Origin: Aquidulcibacter sp. | GTDB taxonomy: Bacteria > Pseudomonadota > Alphaproteobacteria > Caulobacterales > Aquidulcibacteraceae | Reading direction: 5' to 3' | Length of the DNA stretch: 56,721 bases | NCBI RefSeq assembly: GCF_020253525.1 | Contig: NZ_JADCBK010000032.1 | Location: forward strand, 1 to 56,721 | Shown: positions 26,602 to 34,645 of the stretch, in pieces | Layout: every line of letters starts with the position of its first letter | Numbering within the stretch: position 1 is the first letter of the stretch | Translations under genes and position numbers: made by a program | The notes under the pieces: model-generated | The model's input: only the letters and a program-made list of their open reading frames with translations | Told to the model about the DNA's origin: nothing | Database searches by the model: none

Positions 26602-27183
26602 TCAGGACTTTTGCGCCGCGTTTAGGGCTTTCTGCGCCGCAGTGCGTGCTGTCCAAGCCGCAATGATTTCAGCAGCATTAGCGGATTCTTCGGCCATAAT
26701 CTCATCATGTTTCGGATCACGACAGGTGATCTCGACATTGATGCCATTGGGGTCATAAAAATAGATGGAGTGGACGAAATGGTGATCGATCGGGCCAAAG
26801 CAGGGGATGCCCGCTTGGTCGAGCCGCTCTTTAAAGGCCATCATGGTCGCGTGGTTTTCAGCTTCCATCGCGAAATGCAAATCCATGCCCCATTTCATTT
26901 TGAATTTGCCGCTATGGGCCCCTTCGGGCACGTCAAAGAAGGCGACATAATTGCCGTCGCCCAATTCAAAGAACAGATGCATATAGGGAATTGGGCGACC
27001 TGAGCCCGGCTCTTCTTCAAACACTAGGGCAGCTTTGAGGGGCAGGCCCAGAATATCTTCATAGAATTTGCGCGTCTCTTCAGCATCGCGGCAACGAAAC
27101 GCACTGTGGTGGACACCCTTTAGAGCCGGAGCCGGATTGATTGCTTTGGCTTTGTTCGCGGCTTCTGCAAAGTCGATTGCCAT
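26602..27183 (-). CDS. VOC-family (glyoxalase/extradiol dioxygenase-like) protein
   Basis: 193 residues with a vicinal-oxygen-chelate fold. GVHHSAFRCRDAEETRKFYEDILG at about residues 22-45 supplies the first metal histidine, and SIYFYDPNGINVEI near residue 148 ends with the usual glutamate ligand. Relatives are lyases, dioxygenases and epimerases, and the substrate is unclear. I start at the ATG at 27183 (MAIDFAEAANKAK); the upstream extension is cysteine-rich and non-conserved in character. It is divergent from the M20 gene. Confidence 0.8.
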   Translation of the reverse strand: MAIDFAEAANKAKAINPAPALKGVHHSAFRCRDAEETRKFYEDILGLPLKAALVFEEEPGSGRPIPYMHLFFELGDGNYVAFFDVPEGAHSGKFKMKWGMDLHFAMEAENHATMMAFKERLDQAGIPCFGPIDHHFVHSIYFYDPNGINVEITCRDPKHDEIMAEESANAAEIIAAWTARTAAQKALNAAQKS

Positions 27184-27324
27184 GGCGATTTCCCCGAAAC
27201 ATTTTGCGTCGCATCCTAGTTTATCGAAGTTTTGGCAGAGGGATAGCCAGAAGGCTGTTGAGCCTTTGCGGCCATTGCTCCAGGCGCAGTTGACAGACCC
27301 TCGGTTCCACATAACGTTCTCGTG

Positions 27325-28680
27325 ATGAGAAACTTGACCCCTACCCGCATCGCCAGCCTCTTTTTGGCTCTTTCCATGGTTTCAGCAGCGAAAGCACCCG
27401 CCCCCATCTCTGCAGCGGAGATTAATGCTGCCGCGGATGCGATGGCCCCAAAGGTGGTGGCGTGGCGACGAGATATTCATGAACATCCAGAGCTTTCGAA
27501 TCGAGAGTTTCGCACGAGTGCTTTGGTAGCCGCGCATCTGAAATCGCTTGGCCTTGAGGTGCGGGAAAATGTCGCCAAGACGGGCGTTGTCGCCATTTTG
27601 CGTGGTGGGCGTCCGGGCCCGGTCGTCGCACTGCGGGCGGATATGGACGCTTTACCGGTCCTAGAAACCACAGGCCTTCCTTTTGCTTCCAAAGCGGTTG
27701 GGGAATATCTCGGCAATAAGGTTCCCGTCGCCCATGCCTGCGGACACGACGCCCATACCGCCATGTTGATGGGAGCCGCTGAAGTGCTCACCAAGATGAA
27801 AGACCGGATCCCAGGCACCATTGTCTTTATCTTCCAGCCGGCCGAAGAAGGTGCACCTCCGGGCGAAAAGGGCGGTGCGTCGCTGATGATCGAAGAAGGT
27901 GCGCTGCAGAACCCGGCCCCATCCGCTATTTTCGGCCTGCATGTTTTTCCAGGCCCCCCCGGCACAATCCATTATCGTCCCGGTGGCTTTATGGCGGCTT
28001 CCGATAAGTTCCAAGTCTTCATCAAGGGCAAGCAAACCCATGGTGCCGCACCCTGGGCCGGTATCGATATCATGTCGCTGCAAGCAGCCATTATTCAGGA
28101 CTTCAACCGCTTGGCAGCCCGCACGGTCGATGTAACAGCGACACCGACCATCATCACTACCGCCATGGTCCATGGTGGCGTGCGCTACAACATCATTCCA
28201 GACACGCTGGAGATGGGCGGGACGTTGCGCACCTTCGACAATGCACAGCGCCAAGACGTCAAGAACAAAATGGAAAAGACGGTCCTAGCTCTCGCGTCTG
28301 CCTATGGCGCGGAAGCCAAAATCGCCTTCAACAGCGGCGACCCCTATGGCGGCAATAATGTCACTTTTAATGACCCAAATTTAGCTCGCGCCACCCAGTC
28401 GGCCTTGGCTGAAGCGGTTGGTGCCGACAAGGTGAATATCAACCGTCCGCCCGTCACGGGCGCAGAGGATTTTGCCGACTACCAAGCGGTAATTCCCGGC
28501 GTCTTCTATCACTTGGGTGCCAGTAAAGCGGGCGTGCCGGAATCAGAATGGACCATCAATCACGCGCCTAACTTTGATACCAATGAGGACGTCCTGCCTA
28601 TTGGCGTCCGCACCCATGTGCTGACCGCCATCCGTTACTTGGAACGCGGCGTGCCAGCGGTTCGATCAAAGGGGAATTGA
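27325..28680 (+). CDS. Exported M20-family amidohydrolase
   Basis: A 451-residue zinc amidohydrolase of the IAA-amino-acid hydrolase/hippuricase type. A signal peptide covers about residues 1-24. Metal and catalytic motifs follow in order: RRDIHEHPELS, ALRADMDALP, HACGHDAHTAMLMG, PAEEG, and the late GAEDFADY. It probably cleaves N-acyl amino acids or amides in the periplasm. GTG at 27322 and ATG at 27325 are adjacent alternatives. It ends 27 bp before the convergent histidine phosphatase. Confidence 0.88.
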   Translation: MRNLTPTRIASLFLALSMVSAAKAPAPISAAEINAAADAMAPKVVAWRRDIHEHPELSNREFRTSALVAAHLKSLGLEVRENVAKTGVVAILRGGRPGPVVALRADMDALPVLETTGLPFASKAVGEYLGNKVPVAHACGHDAHTAMLMGAAEVLTKMKDRIPGTIVFIFQPAEEGAPPGEKGGASLMIEEGALQNPAPSAIFGLHVFPGPPGTIHYRPGGFMAASDKFQVFIKGKQTHGAAPWAGIDIMSLQAAIIQDFNRLAARTVDVTATPTIITTAMVHGGVRYNIIPDTLEMGGTLRTFDNAQRQDVKNKMEKTVLALASAYGAEAKIAFNSGDPYGGNNVTFNDPNLARATQSALAEAVGADKVNINRPPVTGAEDFADYQAVIPGVFYHLGASKAGVPESEWTINHAPNFDTNEDVLPIGVRTHVLTAIRYLERGVPAVRSKGN

Positions 28681-28706
28681 GGGGCTAGCACACGCCGGCC
28701 CTGAAC

Positions 28707-29462
28707 TTATTCCTCCAGCTCATCCTCAAGCTCTGGGGCGGTGAAAATCGCCTCAAAGCTGGTTTGGTGCATGCCGGCTTTCAGCCAACCATATGGCGTG
28801 ACATTGGTTGCTTTGATGATGCGGCGCTCAATCCGGCTAATGGGGCCATCATCTTCTTCTGGCACCAGATCAAAGTCCAAAACATTCACGCAGGCCAAAT
28901 CCTGCTCAAATGGCAGCGAGGCCGATGGCCCTGCCCCGCACATCCAGCCTAGCAACAGCCGGTTGATGCCTTCATGGGCGACCACTAGGGCGCTGCTCCA
29001 ACCCGGACGATGCAGCAAAGCCTCAATCGAGGCGACAGCGCGCGCATAGGCGTCAGCGAATAATTCACCGCCCTCAAAGAAGGTCGCGCCTTCTTGGCCC
29101 GCTTGTTCAAAGGTGAAGGTCAGATAGGCGCTTAATTCCTCGCGGGTGGCGAAGGGGATGAACTTGCCAGAGTGTAGTTCAGTTAAGCCCGGCTCATCTT
29201 CCAAGACAGGCGGGGCCATATGTTGCGACAACACGATTTCGGCTGTCTCGCGCGTGCGACGGAGACCCGAGCAAATGGCGATATCTAAAGGCACATGGGC
29301 AAAGGCAGCCGCGGCAGCTTTGGCTTGCTCCTTTCCCAGAGGTGTCAAACGCGCAATCGTCGGATCTTGCGATTTGACGACTTCGCGTGAGCCATAATCG
29401 ACATGCCCATGGCGCATAAGATAGATACGGCGGCGGCCGGTTGTGCCCTCTAATGCGCTCAC
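28707..29462 (-). CDS. Histidine phosphatase family protein
   Basis: 251 residues. LMRHGHVDYG at about residues 15-24 holds the catalytic RHG, followed by LTPLGKEQA and SGLRRTRETAEIV, with VVAHEGINRLLL as the second histidine motif. This is a longer, broad-specificity member of the phosphoglycerate-mutase-like family. A GTG at 29462 overlaps the stop of the CoA-transferase gene (GTGA), so the two are translationally coupled. That suggests a shared pathway, though none is identifiable. Confidence 0.85.
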   Translation of the reverse strand: MSALEGTTGRRRIYLMRHGHVDYGSREVVKSQDPTIARLTPLGKEQAKAAAAAFAHVPLDIAICSGLRRTRETAEIVLSQHMAPPVLEDEPGLTELHSGKFIPFATREELSAYLTFTFEQAGQEGATFFEGGELFADAYARAVASIEALLHRPGWSSALVVAHEGINRLLLGWMCGAGPSASLPFEQDLACVNVLDFDLVPEEDDGPISRIERRIIKATNVTPYGWLKAGMHQTSFEAIFTAPELEDELEE

Positions 29463-30553
29463 GATGAAATACCCCAATCGGCCAAGATGTCTTGGCTATG
29501 TTGGCCGGGTTTTGGCGCGACAGAGCGAATGGTACCGGGCGTTTTTGAAAAGCGTGGCGCGGGCGCCGGCTGAGTGACGCCTTCGACCTCGACAAAGGTC
29601 TGACGCGCGACATTATGGGGATGTTGAGCAGCTTCTTCCCAACTCAAGACGGGCGCAAAGCACACGTCTGTGCCTTCCATGATGGCCGTCCATTCATCGC
29701 GCGTTTTGGTCTTGAAGATCACCGCGATTTTTTCAGACAAAGCGGGCCAGTTGGCGCGGTCAAACTGGTTCTGGAAGGCGGGATCGGTAATCTCCGCCTG
29801 TTGCAGCAAAAGGGCGTAGAATTGCGGTTCAATCGAGCCAATCGATACCCATTTTCCATCGCTGGTCTCGTAGCAATCATAGAAATGTGCGCCGCCGTCG
29901 AGCAAATTGGCGTCGCGCGCGTCCTGCCACATGCCACTAGCGCGCATGCCCCAGAACATGGAGGTGAGTGAAGCAGCCCCATCGGTCATCGCCACGTCGA
30001 TCACTTGGCCTTCACCTGTCGCGCGGGCATGGATAACCCCCGCCAAAAGACCAAAGGCCAGATAAAGCGCGCCACCACCATAATCACCAATCAGATTAAG
30101 CGGCGGGGCTGGCGGTTCGCCTTGCCGACCGGTCGCCCAAAGCGCGCCTGTCAAAGCGATATAATTGAGGTCGTGACCCGCTGCTTTTGCCAAAGGCCCA
30201 AACTGGCCCCAGCCAGTCATGCGGCCATAAACCAGTTTTGGATTACGGGCCAAAACAACATCGGGCCCAAGACCTAATTTCTCCAGCACCCCGGGGCGAT
30301 AGCCTTCCAGCATGGCATCGGCCTTTTCCAAGAGCTTCAGGCAGGTTTCAACATCCTCGGGATTTTTCAAGTCCAGACTGATCGAACGACGACCGCGCCC
30401 GGTGACGTCTTTGGCCCCGCCGCCAGAGCGTGACCTTGGGCCATCAATGCGGATGACGTCTGCACCCAAGTCAGACAACAACATGCCGCAAAAAGGCCCC
30501 GGACCAATTGCTTCAAACTCGACGACTTTGACGCCACTTAATGGACCCGACAT
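29459..30553 (-). CDS. CaiB/BaiF-type CoA transferase (alpha-methylacyl-CoA racemase-like)
   Basis: 364 residues of the class III CoA-transferase family. It begins MSGPLSGVKVVEFEAIGPGPF, has DLGADVIRID, and holds the catalytic-aspartate segment GHDLNYIALTGAL at about residue 125. The latter is closest to alpha-methylacyl-CoA racemases, which epimerise branched 2-methylacyl-CoA esters for beta-oxidation. The start at 30553 is supported by AAGGGG upstream. It overlaps the histidine phosphatase gene by 4 bp. Confidence 0.88.
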   Translation of the reverse strand: MSGPLSGVKVVEFEAIGPGPFCGMLLSDLGADVIRIDGPRSRSGGGAKDVTGRGRRSISLDLKNPEDVETCLKLLEKADAMLEGYRPGVLEKLGLGPDVVLARNPKLVYGRMTGWGQFGPLAKAAGHDLNYIALTGALWATGRQGEPPAPPLNLIGDYGGGALYLAFGLLAGVIHARATGEGQVIDVAMTDGAASLTSMFWGMRASGMWQDARDANLLDGGAHFYDCYETSDGKWVSIGSIEPQFYALLLQQAEITDPAFQNQFDRANWPALSEKIAVIFKTKTRDEWTAIMEGTDVCFAPVLSWEEAAQHPHNVARQTFVEVEGVTQPAPAPRFSKTPGTIRSVAPKPGQHSQDILADWGISS

Positions 30554-30647
30554 GACTTTCCCCTTGAGCTGTTGATTGCGGCCCTTCATGAACCTTTGGC
30601 GAGTGTGTTGCGACAATGCGGGCAAAAGCGCAATGGCGAAAGCCACT

Positions 30648-31325
30648 TCAGGCCGGGGATAAAGTCCAGTCCACTACCCACGGCCAATCCAGCCCGCGGC
30701 GCAAGATTTTCGGCGGCGCATCTGGACCCAAATCACGCGCCCGCCATTCTTTCAGACCATCCAAACGAAGACCTGCCTCAGTGAAGGCCGCCAACCAATC
30801 CTGAAAAGGATGGGCAAAGGCTGGCATAGTGACTTCGATGCCATCCTTGGCTTTAAAATGCGCCGATATGCCCTGCATCGATACGAAAGGATGTATCTCG
30901 ATAATCTTGATTGTGCCGCCGGCCCGCAAGAGGCGGCGCGCCTCTCGCAAGGGCGGCTCCAATTCAGCCACATGTTCGAGGGTCAAGGAAAACAAAATAA
31001 AATCGGCACTCTGATCGGGCAATGGAATAGCAACGCTCATATCCGCCTCAAACAAGGTCCAGCTCGTATCTCGCTTACGCGCTTCAGCCAACATCGCCCC
31101 AGACAGATCAAAGCCAATCAGCTTTGCCGCGCCCCCTGCGGCCAGAGCTGCAAGATTACGTCCAGTGCCGCAGCCAAATTCCAAACACGTCTTTTGTGTC
31201 AACGATAGCGACGCTTGGCTGAGTGCGTGACCGGCTGCAAAGACCATGGGATTGTCAAAACCATCATAGTCTGACGCCCACAAATCATAAGCCGCAGCAA
31301 CACCAAGCGTCGTAGGCCCACTCAT
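30648..31325 (-). CDS. SAM-dependent class I methyltransferase
   Basis: 225 residues. The SAM-binding loop CLEFGCGTGRNLAAL lies at about residues 46-60, followed by IGFDLSGAMLAEARKR and the acidic LPDQSADFILFSLTLEHV post-II region of UbiE/type-11 methyltransferases. The substrate is unknown. The ATG at 31325 overlaps the miaA stop by 4 bp, so it is likely translated with miaA. Confidence 0.82.
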   Translation of the reverse strand: MSGPTTLGVAAAYDLWASDYDGFDNPMVFAAGHALSQASLSLTQKTCLEFGCGTGRNLAALAAGGAAKLIGFDLSGAMLAEARKRDTSWTLFEADMSVAIPLPDQSADFILFSLTLEHVAELEPPLREARRLLRAGGTIKIIEIHPFVSMQGISAHFKAKDGIEVTMPAFAHPFQDWLAAFTEAGLRLDGLKEWRARDLGPDAPPKILRRGLDWPWVVDWTLSPA

Positions 31326-32191
31326 ACTGGAATAATCCTCCAATCCGCGGCGCGGTTACGGATCCAGGTCATCTGCCGCTTGGCATAATGGCGGCTGTCG
31401 AGGATGGAACGTGAAATGGCTTCCTCATAGCCGCATTGTTCTTCAAAGAAGTCGATCAAACCGGGCATGCCCACGGCTTTCATCACCGGCAAATCAGGCT
31501 CAAGCCGGCGCTGGTAAAGTGCATGGGCTTCGTTCAAACCACCCTCTTCCATCATGCGTTCAAAGCGCGCTTCAATACGCGCATAAAGGACATCGCGCTC
31601 TGGCATCAGGGCAACGCCCTCCCAGCTGCCCTCGGCCAGAATAGGGGGTTGGGGGTCCTGGTGCCAATCCGATAAGGGCCTGCCTGTTGCTTCAAAAACC
31701 TCCAGGGCGCGCGCAATGCGTACGGCATCTTTGGGCTCAATCTTGCGGGCAGCTTTTGGATCAACTTGCATGAGGCGTGCATGGGCCGCACGGGGATCAG
31801 CGCCAACCAAGCGGCGGGTTGAGGCGCGAACGTCAGGTGGGACAGGCGGGGTAGGCACTAAGCCTTGCGTGAGGGCATGGGCATAAAGGCCCGTGCCCCC
31901 AACTAGAATAGGTTTACGACCGCGAGCTTGGATGTCTGCAATTGCAGCTTCAGCCTCAGCCAGCCAAGCCCCCGTTGAATAGGCAACTGCCCCGTCAACA
32001 TGGCCAAACAAATGATGCGGCACTTCACCCATTTCGGCCGCACTGGGCCTTGCGGTCAAAATCTCTAAATCTGCATAGACTTGCATCGAGTCCATGTTGA
32101 TGACTTCACCATTTTGCTGGATAGCAGCATCAATGGCATAGGCAGTCTTGCCCGAAGCCGTGGGGCCGAGAATAAGGAGGGCACTTTGCAT
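31322..32191 (-). CDS. miaA: tRNA dimethylallyltransferase MiaA
   Basis: MiaA prenylates adenosine 37 of tRNAs that read UNN codons. The 289-residue product has the P-loop GPTASGKT at residues 9-16, MDSMQVYADLEILTARPS, and the GGTGLYAHAL signature. It lacks a long C-terminal zinc-finger extension, as usual for bacteria. It is divergent from serB with a 58 bp gap, where promoters of both must lie. Confidence 0.95.
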   Translation of the reverse strand: MQSALLILGPTASGKTAYAIDAAIQQNGEVINMDSMQVYADLEILTARPSAAEMGEVPHHLFGHVDGAVAYSTGAWLAEAEAAIADIQARGRKPILVGGTGLYAHALTQGLVPTPPVPPDVRASTRRLVGADPRAAHARLMQVDPKAARKIEPKDAVRIARALEVFEATGRPLSDWHQDPQPPILAEGSWEGVALMPERDVLYARIEARFERMMEEGGLNEAHALYQRRLEPDLPVMKAVGMPGLIDFFEEQCGYEEAISRSILDSRHYAKRQMTWIRNRAADWRIIPV

Positions 32192-32249
32192 CGCCTGCCT
32201 CTATCCCAAGTTACGGCGCACCGCCAATAGTCTGATGCGAATAAGCTGA

Positions 32250-33125
32250 ATGGAGTCCCAATTGCCTTCCCTGATCCTCGTAAGCCCCACTGGCGAAAAA
32301 GTCCTTGAAGAAGCGGTTGCGCGGATCGAAGCCCTGTGGGGCGAAGTTGCCTTACGGACGATTCAAGCCGGTGAGGCGCTGCACATCGAGGCAAGCGATG
32401 GCGATGTGGAAGAAGCCATTTCCTGGTTAGACGGGCTGCCACTCGATATTTCTTCCAGACCGCCAATGCGCATGGGTCTGTTGGTCGCAGACATGGATTC
32501 CACCATCATTGGCTGCGAATGCCTCGATGAATTAGCCGACTTTGCCCATAAGAAGGCTCAAGTCTCGGCCATCACCGAACGCGCAATGGCGGGGGAGCTC
32601 GATTTTGAAGGCGCACTGACAGAGCGGGTTGCCATGTTGGCGGGATTAGAGCTTTCCGCCTTACAAGCCTGCTATGAGGCCCGCGTGGCACTGAACCCCG
32701 GTGCCGAAGTCTTTGTAAAGACGATGGCGCATTTAGGATCTCATTGTGCGCTGGTCTCAGGCGGCTTTAGCTTCTTTACCAGCCGCGTTGCCGAGCGTGC
32801 TGGCTTCCATACCAATCGCGCCAATCAATTGCTCGACGACGGGACCCGCCTCACCGGGAAGGTCGGTCAACCCATCTTGGGCAAGGAGGCTAAACTTGCT
32901 GCCCTCAAAGAAGATGCGGCGCGTCTTCAGCTCGATTTGGCCCAGACCCTTGCCATTGGGGATGGAGCAAATGATTTGATGATGATTGAGGCGGCAGGCC
33001 TAGGCATTGCCTATCGCGCTAAGCCCATTGTTGCCGCCCAAGCCCCTGCCCGCATTGAGCATGGAACTTTAGAAAGCGCCCTCTTCTTTCAAGGCATCCC
33101 TCGAAGTGCCTTCGTGGCTGTCTAG
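32250..33125 (+). CDS. serB: Phosphoserine phosphatase SerB
   Basis: SerB hydrolyses phosphoserine, the last step of serine biosynthesis. The 291-residue product has an N-terminal regulatory-like segment of about 70 residues, then the HAD catalytic motif DMDSTIIGCE (aspartates 81 and 83). The ALVSGGFSFF motif and the GDGANDLMM motif follow. Length and order of motifs fit the family. Confidence 0.95.
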   Translation: MESQLPSLILVSPTGEKVLEEAVARIEALWGEVALRTIQAGEALHIEASDGDVEEAISWLDGLPLDISSRPPMRMGLLVADMDSTIIGCECLDELADFAHKKAQVSAITERAMAGELDFEGALTERVAMLAGLELSALQACYEARVALNPGAEVFVKTMAHLGSHCALVSGGFSFFTSRVAERAGFHTNRANQLLDDGTRLTGKVGQPILGKEAKLAALKEDAARLQLDLAQTLAIGDGANDLMMIEAAGLGIAYRAKPIVAAQAPARIEHGTLESALFFQGIPRSAFVAV

Positions 33126-33212
33126 AAGCCTATAAACCTTACCTCGAATTCATTTGAGTTATCCTCCCCTTACCGCTTAGGACGAGCGCGGGATTTAAAG
33201 GAGGGCGTGCGG

Positions 33213-34607
33213 ATGACACGAGGAATTTTAATGGCCTCAGCCATATTAGCTGGGGTGTTGGCTGGTGGAACTGCTGTTGCAAGCCAAAGCACTGTATCGC
33301 CGATCACGGCAGAATTAACCCGACGCGCGGCTCTGGGTGTGGCGCTCGAAAATACCAGCGAAGGTCCAAAGGTGACTACCGTCACCCCGCAATTAACAGC
33401 AGCTTTGGCGGGCGTAGCACCAGGTGACATCATCCTTAGCCTGAATGGCAAGGCCACCAAAACCAATACCGAACTTGTTGCAGCCGCAGGCTTGTTGCGC
33501 GCCGGCGACACAACCACACTGACGATCAAGCGCGGCGCAGAAACCAAAAACCTCATCGCCAAGGCCACCCCCCGTCCTCTGGAAGTCATCCCGGATGCCG
33601 ATGTCCGCTATGGCACAGTTAGCTTTAAAGACGGCAGATTGCGCGACATTTTGGTGACTCCGAAGAATGCCGCAGTCGGAGGCCCTGTAGTCTTTTTGGT
33701 ACAAGGCTATGGCTGCGGCAGTGTCGAGGGGCCCGCCACCCATCCATATCATTTGTTGGCAAAGACGTTGGCAGAGGCCGGGATCGGGTCTTACCGGATT
33801 GAAAAGCTAGGTATGGGCGACAGCCTCACCAACACGCCCTGTCTCAAGACTGATTTTGCCTTGGAAATGGAAGGCTTTGAAGCGGGCTACCAAGCCCTCA
33901 TCAAGGACCGAGGTATCAGCCCTGATCGCATTATTATTCTGGGCCACTCCATGGGTGGGATTCAAGCACCCCTGATTGCAGCCAAAGGGCCAGTCCCTCG
34001 TGGGGTGATGGTGTACGGCACCGCTCTGCGCAACTGGCAGGACTATATGCAAGAGCTGTTTGCCATGCAGGGTTTTCTGTCCGCAGGGGCCGATCCAGCC
34101 GAAGCCGAACAAGCGGCGAAGGCCTTCAGGCCATTGATGCAGCGGATTTTCAATGAAAGTGTAAGCCTCAAGACCATCGCGAATGAAAACCCAAATCATG
34201 AAGCCATGTTGCGTGCTGCATTCGCTTGGGACGGGGATGACTTAATCTTGGGCCGCAATCTAGCCTATTGGCGGGGCGTGGCTGCCCAAGACACAGTTGC
34301 CGCTTGGCGCGATACCAAGGCCCCTGTTCTGGCCATTTATGGCGAAGCAGACTTTGCGGCCATTGATGAGCGCGACCACAAGCGTATTGTTGATGTCGTC
34401 AATTTCTATCGTCCGGGCACGGCGACCTATCGCTTCCTGCCTCTAACTGGTCATGGCTTTGACTTACAGGCAAGCCGCGAAGAAGTTCGGGCCGCCAATC
34501 AAGCTGGCAAACCAGTAACCATCGCCCCTTATAATCCTGAGCTTACCAAGATCATGGCGGCTTGGATCAATAGCTTGCCTGCAAAAGCGCAGCCCGCTGC
34601 GAACTAA
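33213..34607 (+). CDS. Exported PDZ-alpha/beta-hydrolase fusion
   Basis: 464 residues. A signal peptide (residues 1-24) precedes a PDZ domain at about 38-118 (LGVALENTSEGPKV... GVAPGDIILSLNGK). An alpha/beta-hydrolase domain with the nucleophile elbow GHSMGG follows; the apparent triad is Ser246, Asp380 and His414. A cysteine pair near residues 168 and 210 may form a disulphide. PDZ fused to an esterase or peptidase-like hydrolase is uncommon; the PDZ could bind protein C-termini or regulate access. I prefer the ATG at 33213, eight bases after GGAGG, over a GTG at 33207. The substrate is unknown. Confidence 0.78.
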   Translation: MTRGILMASAILAGVLAGGTAVASQSTVSPITAELTRRAALGVALENTSEGPKVTTVTPQLTAALAGVAPGDIILSLNGKATKTNTELVAAAGLLRAGDTTTLTIKRGAETKNLIAKATPRPLEVIPDADVRYGTVSFKDGRLRDILVTPKNAAVGGPVVFLVQGYGCGSVEGPATHPYHLLAKTLAEAGIGSYRIEKLGMGDSLTNTPCLKTDFALEMEGFEAGYQALIKDRGISPDRIIILGHSMGGIQAPLIAAKGPVPRGVMVYGTALRNWQDYMQELFAMQGFLSAGADPAEAEQAAKAFRPLMQRIFNESVSLKTIANENPNHEAMLRAAFAWDGDDLILGRNLAYWRGVAAQDTVAAWRDTKAPVLAIYGEADFAAIDERDHKRIVDVVNFYRPGTATYRFLPLTGHGFDLQASREEVRAANQAGKPVTIAPYNPELTKIMAAWINSLPAKAQPAAN

Positions 34608-34620
34608 TCGAAGTGTCTCT

Positions 34621-34645
34621 GCCGGAGGGCGATTAGCCCTTCGGC
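34621..34645. terminator. Bidirectional hairpin between convergent genes
   Basis: GCCGGAGGGC (34621-34630) pairs with GCCCTTCGGC (34636-34645) with one G-T wobble and a five-base loop. It lies 14 bases past the hydrolase stop and overlaps the stop codon of the opposing gene. There is no long T-run on either side, so termination strength is uncertain. Confidence 0.5.
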
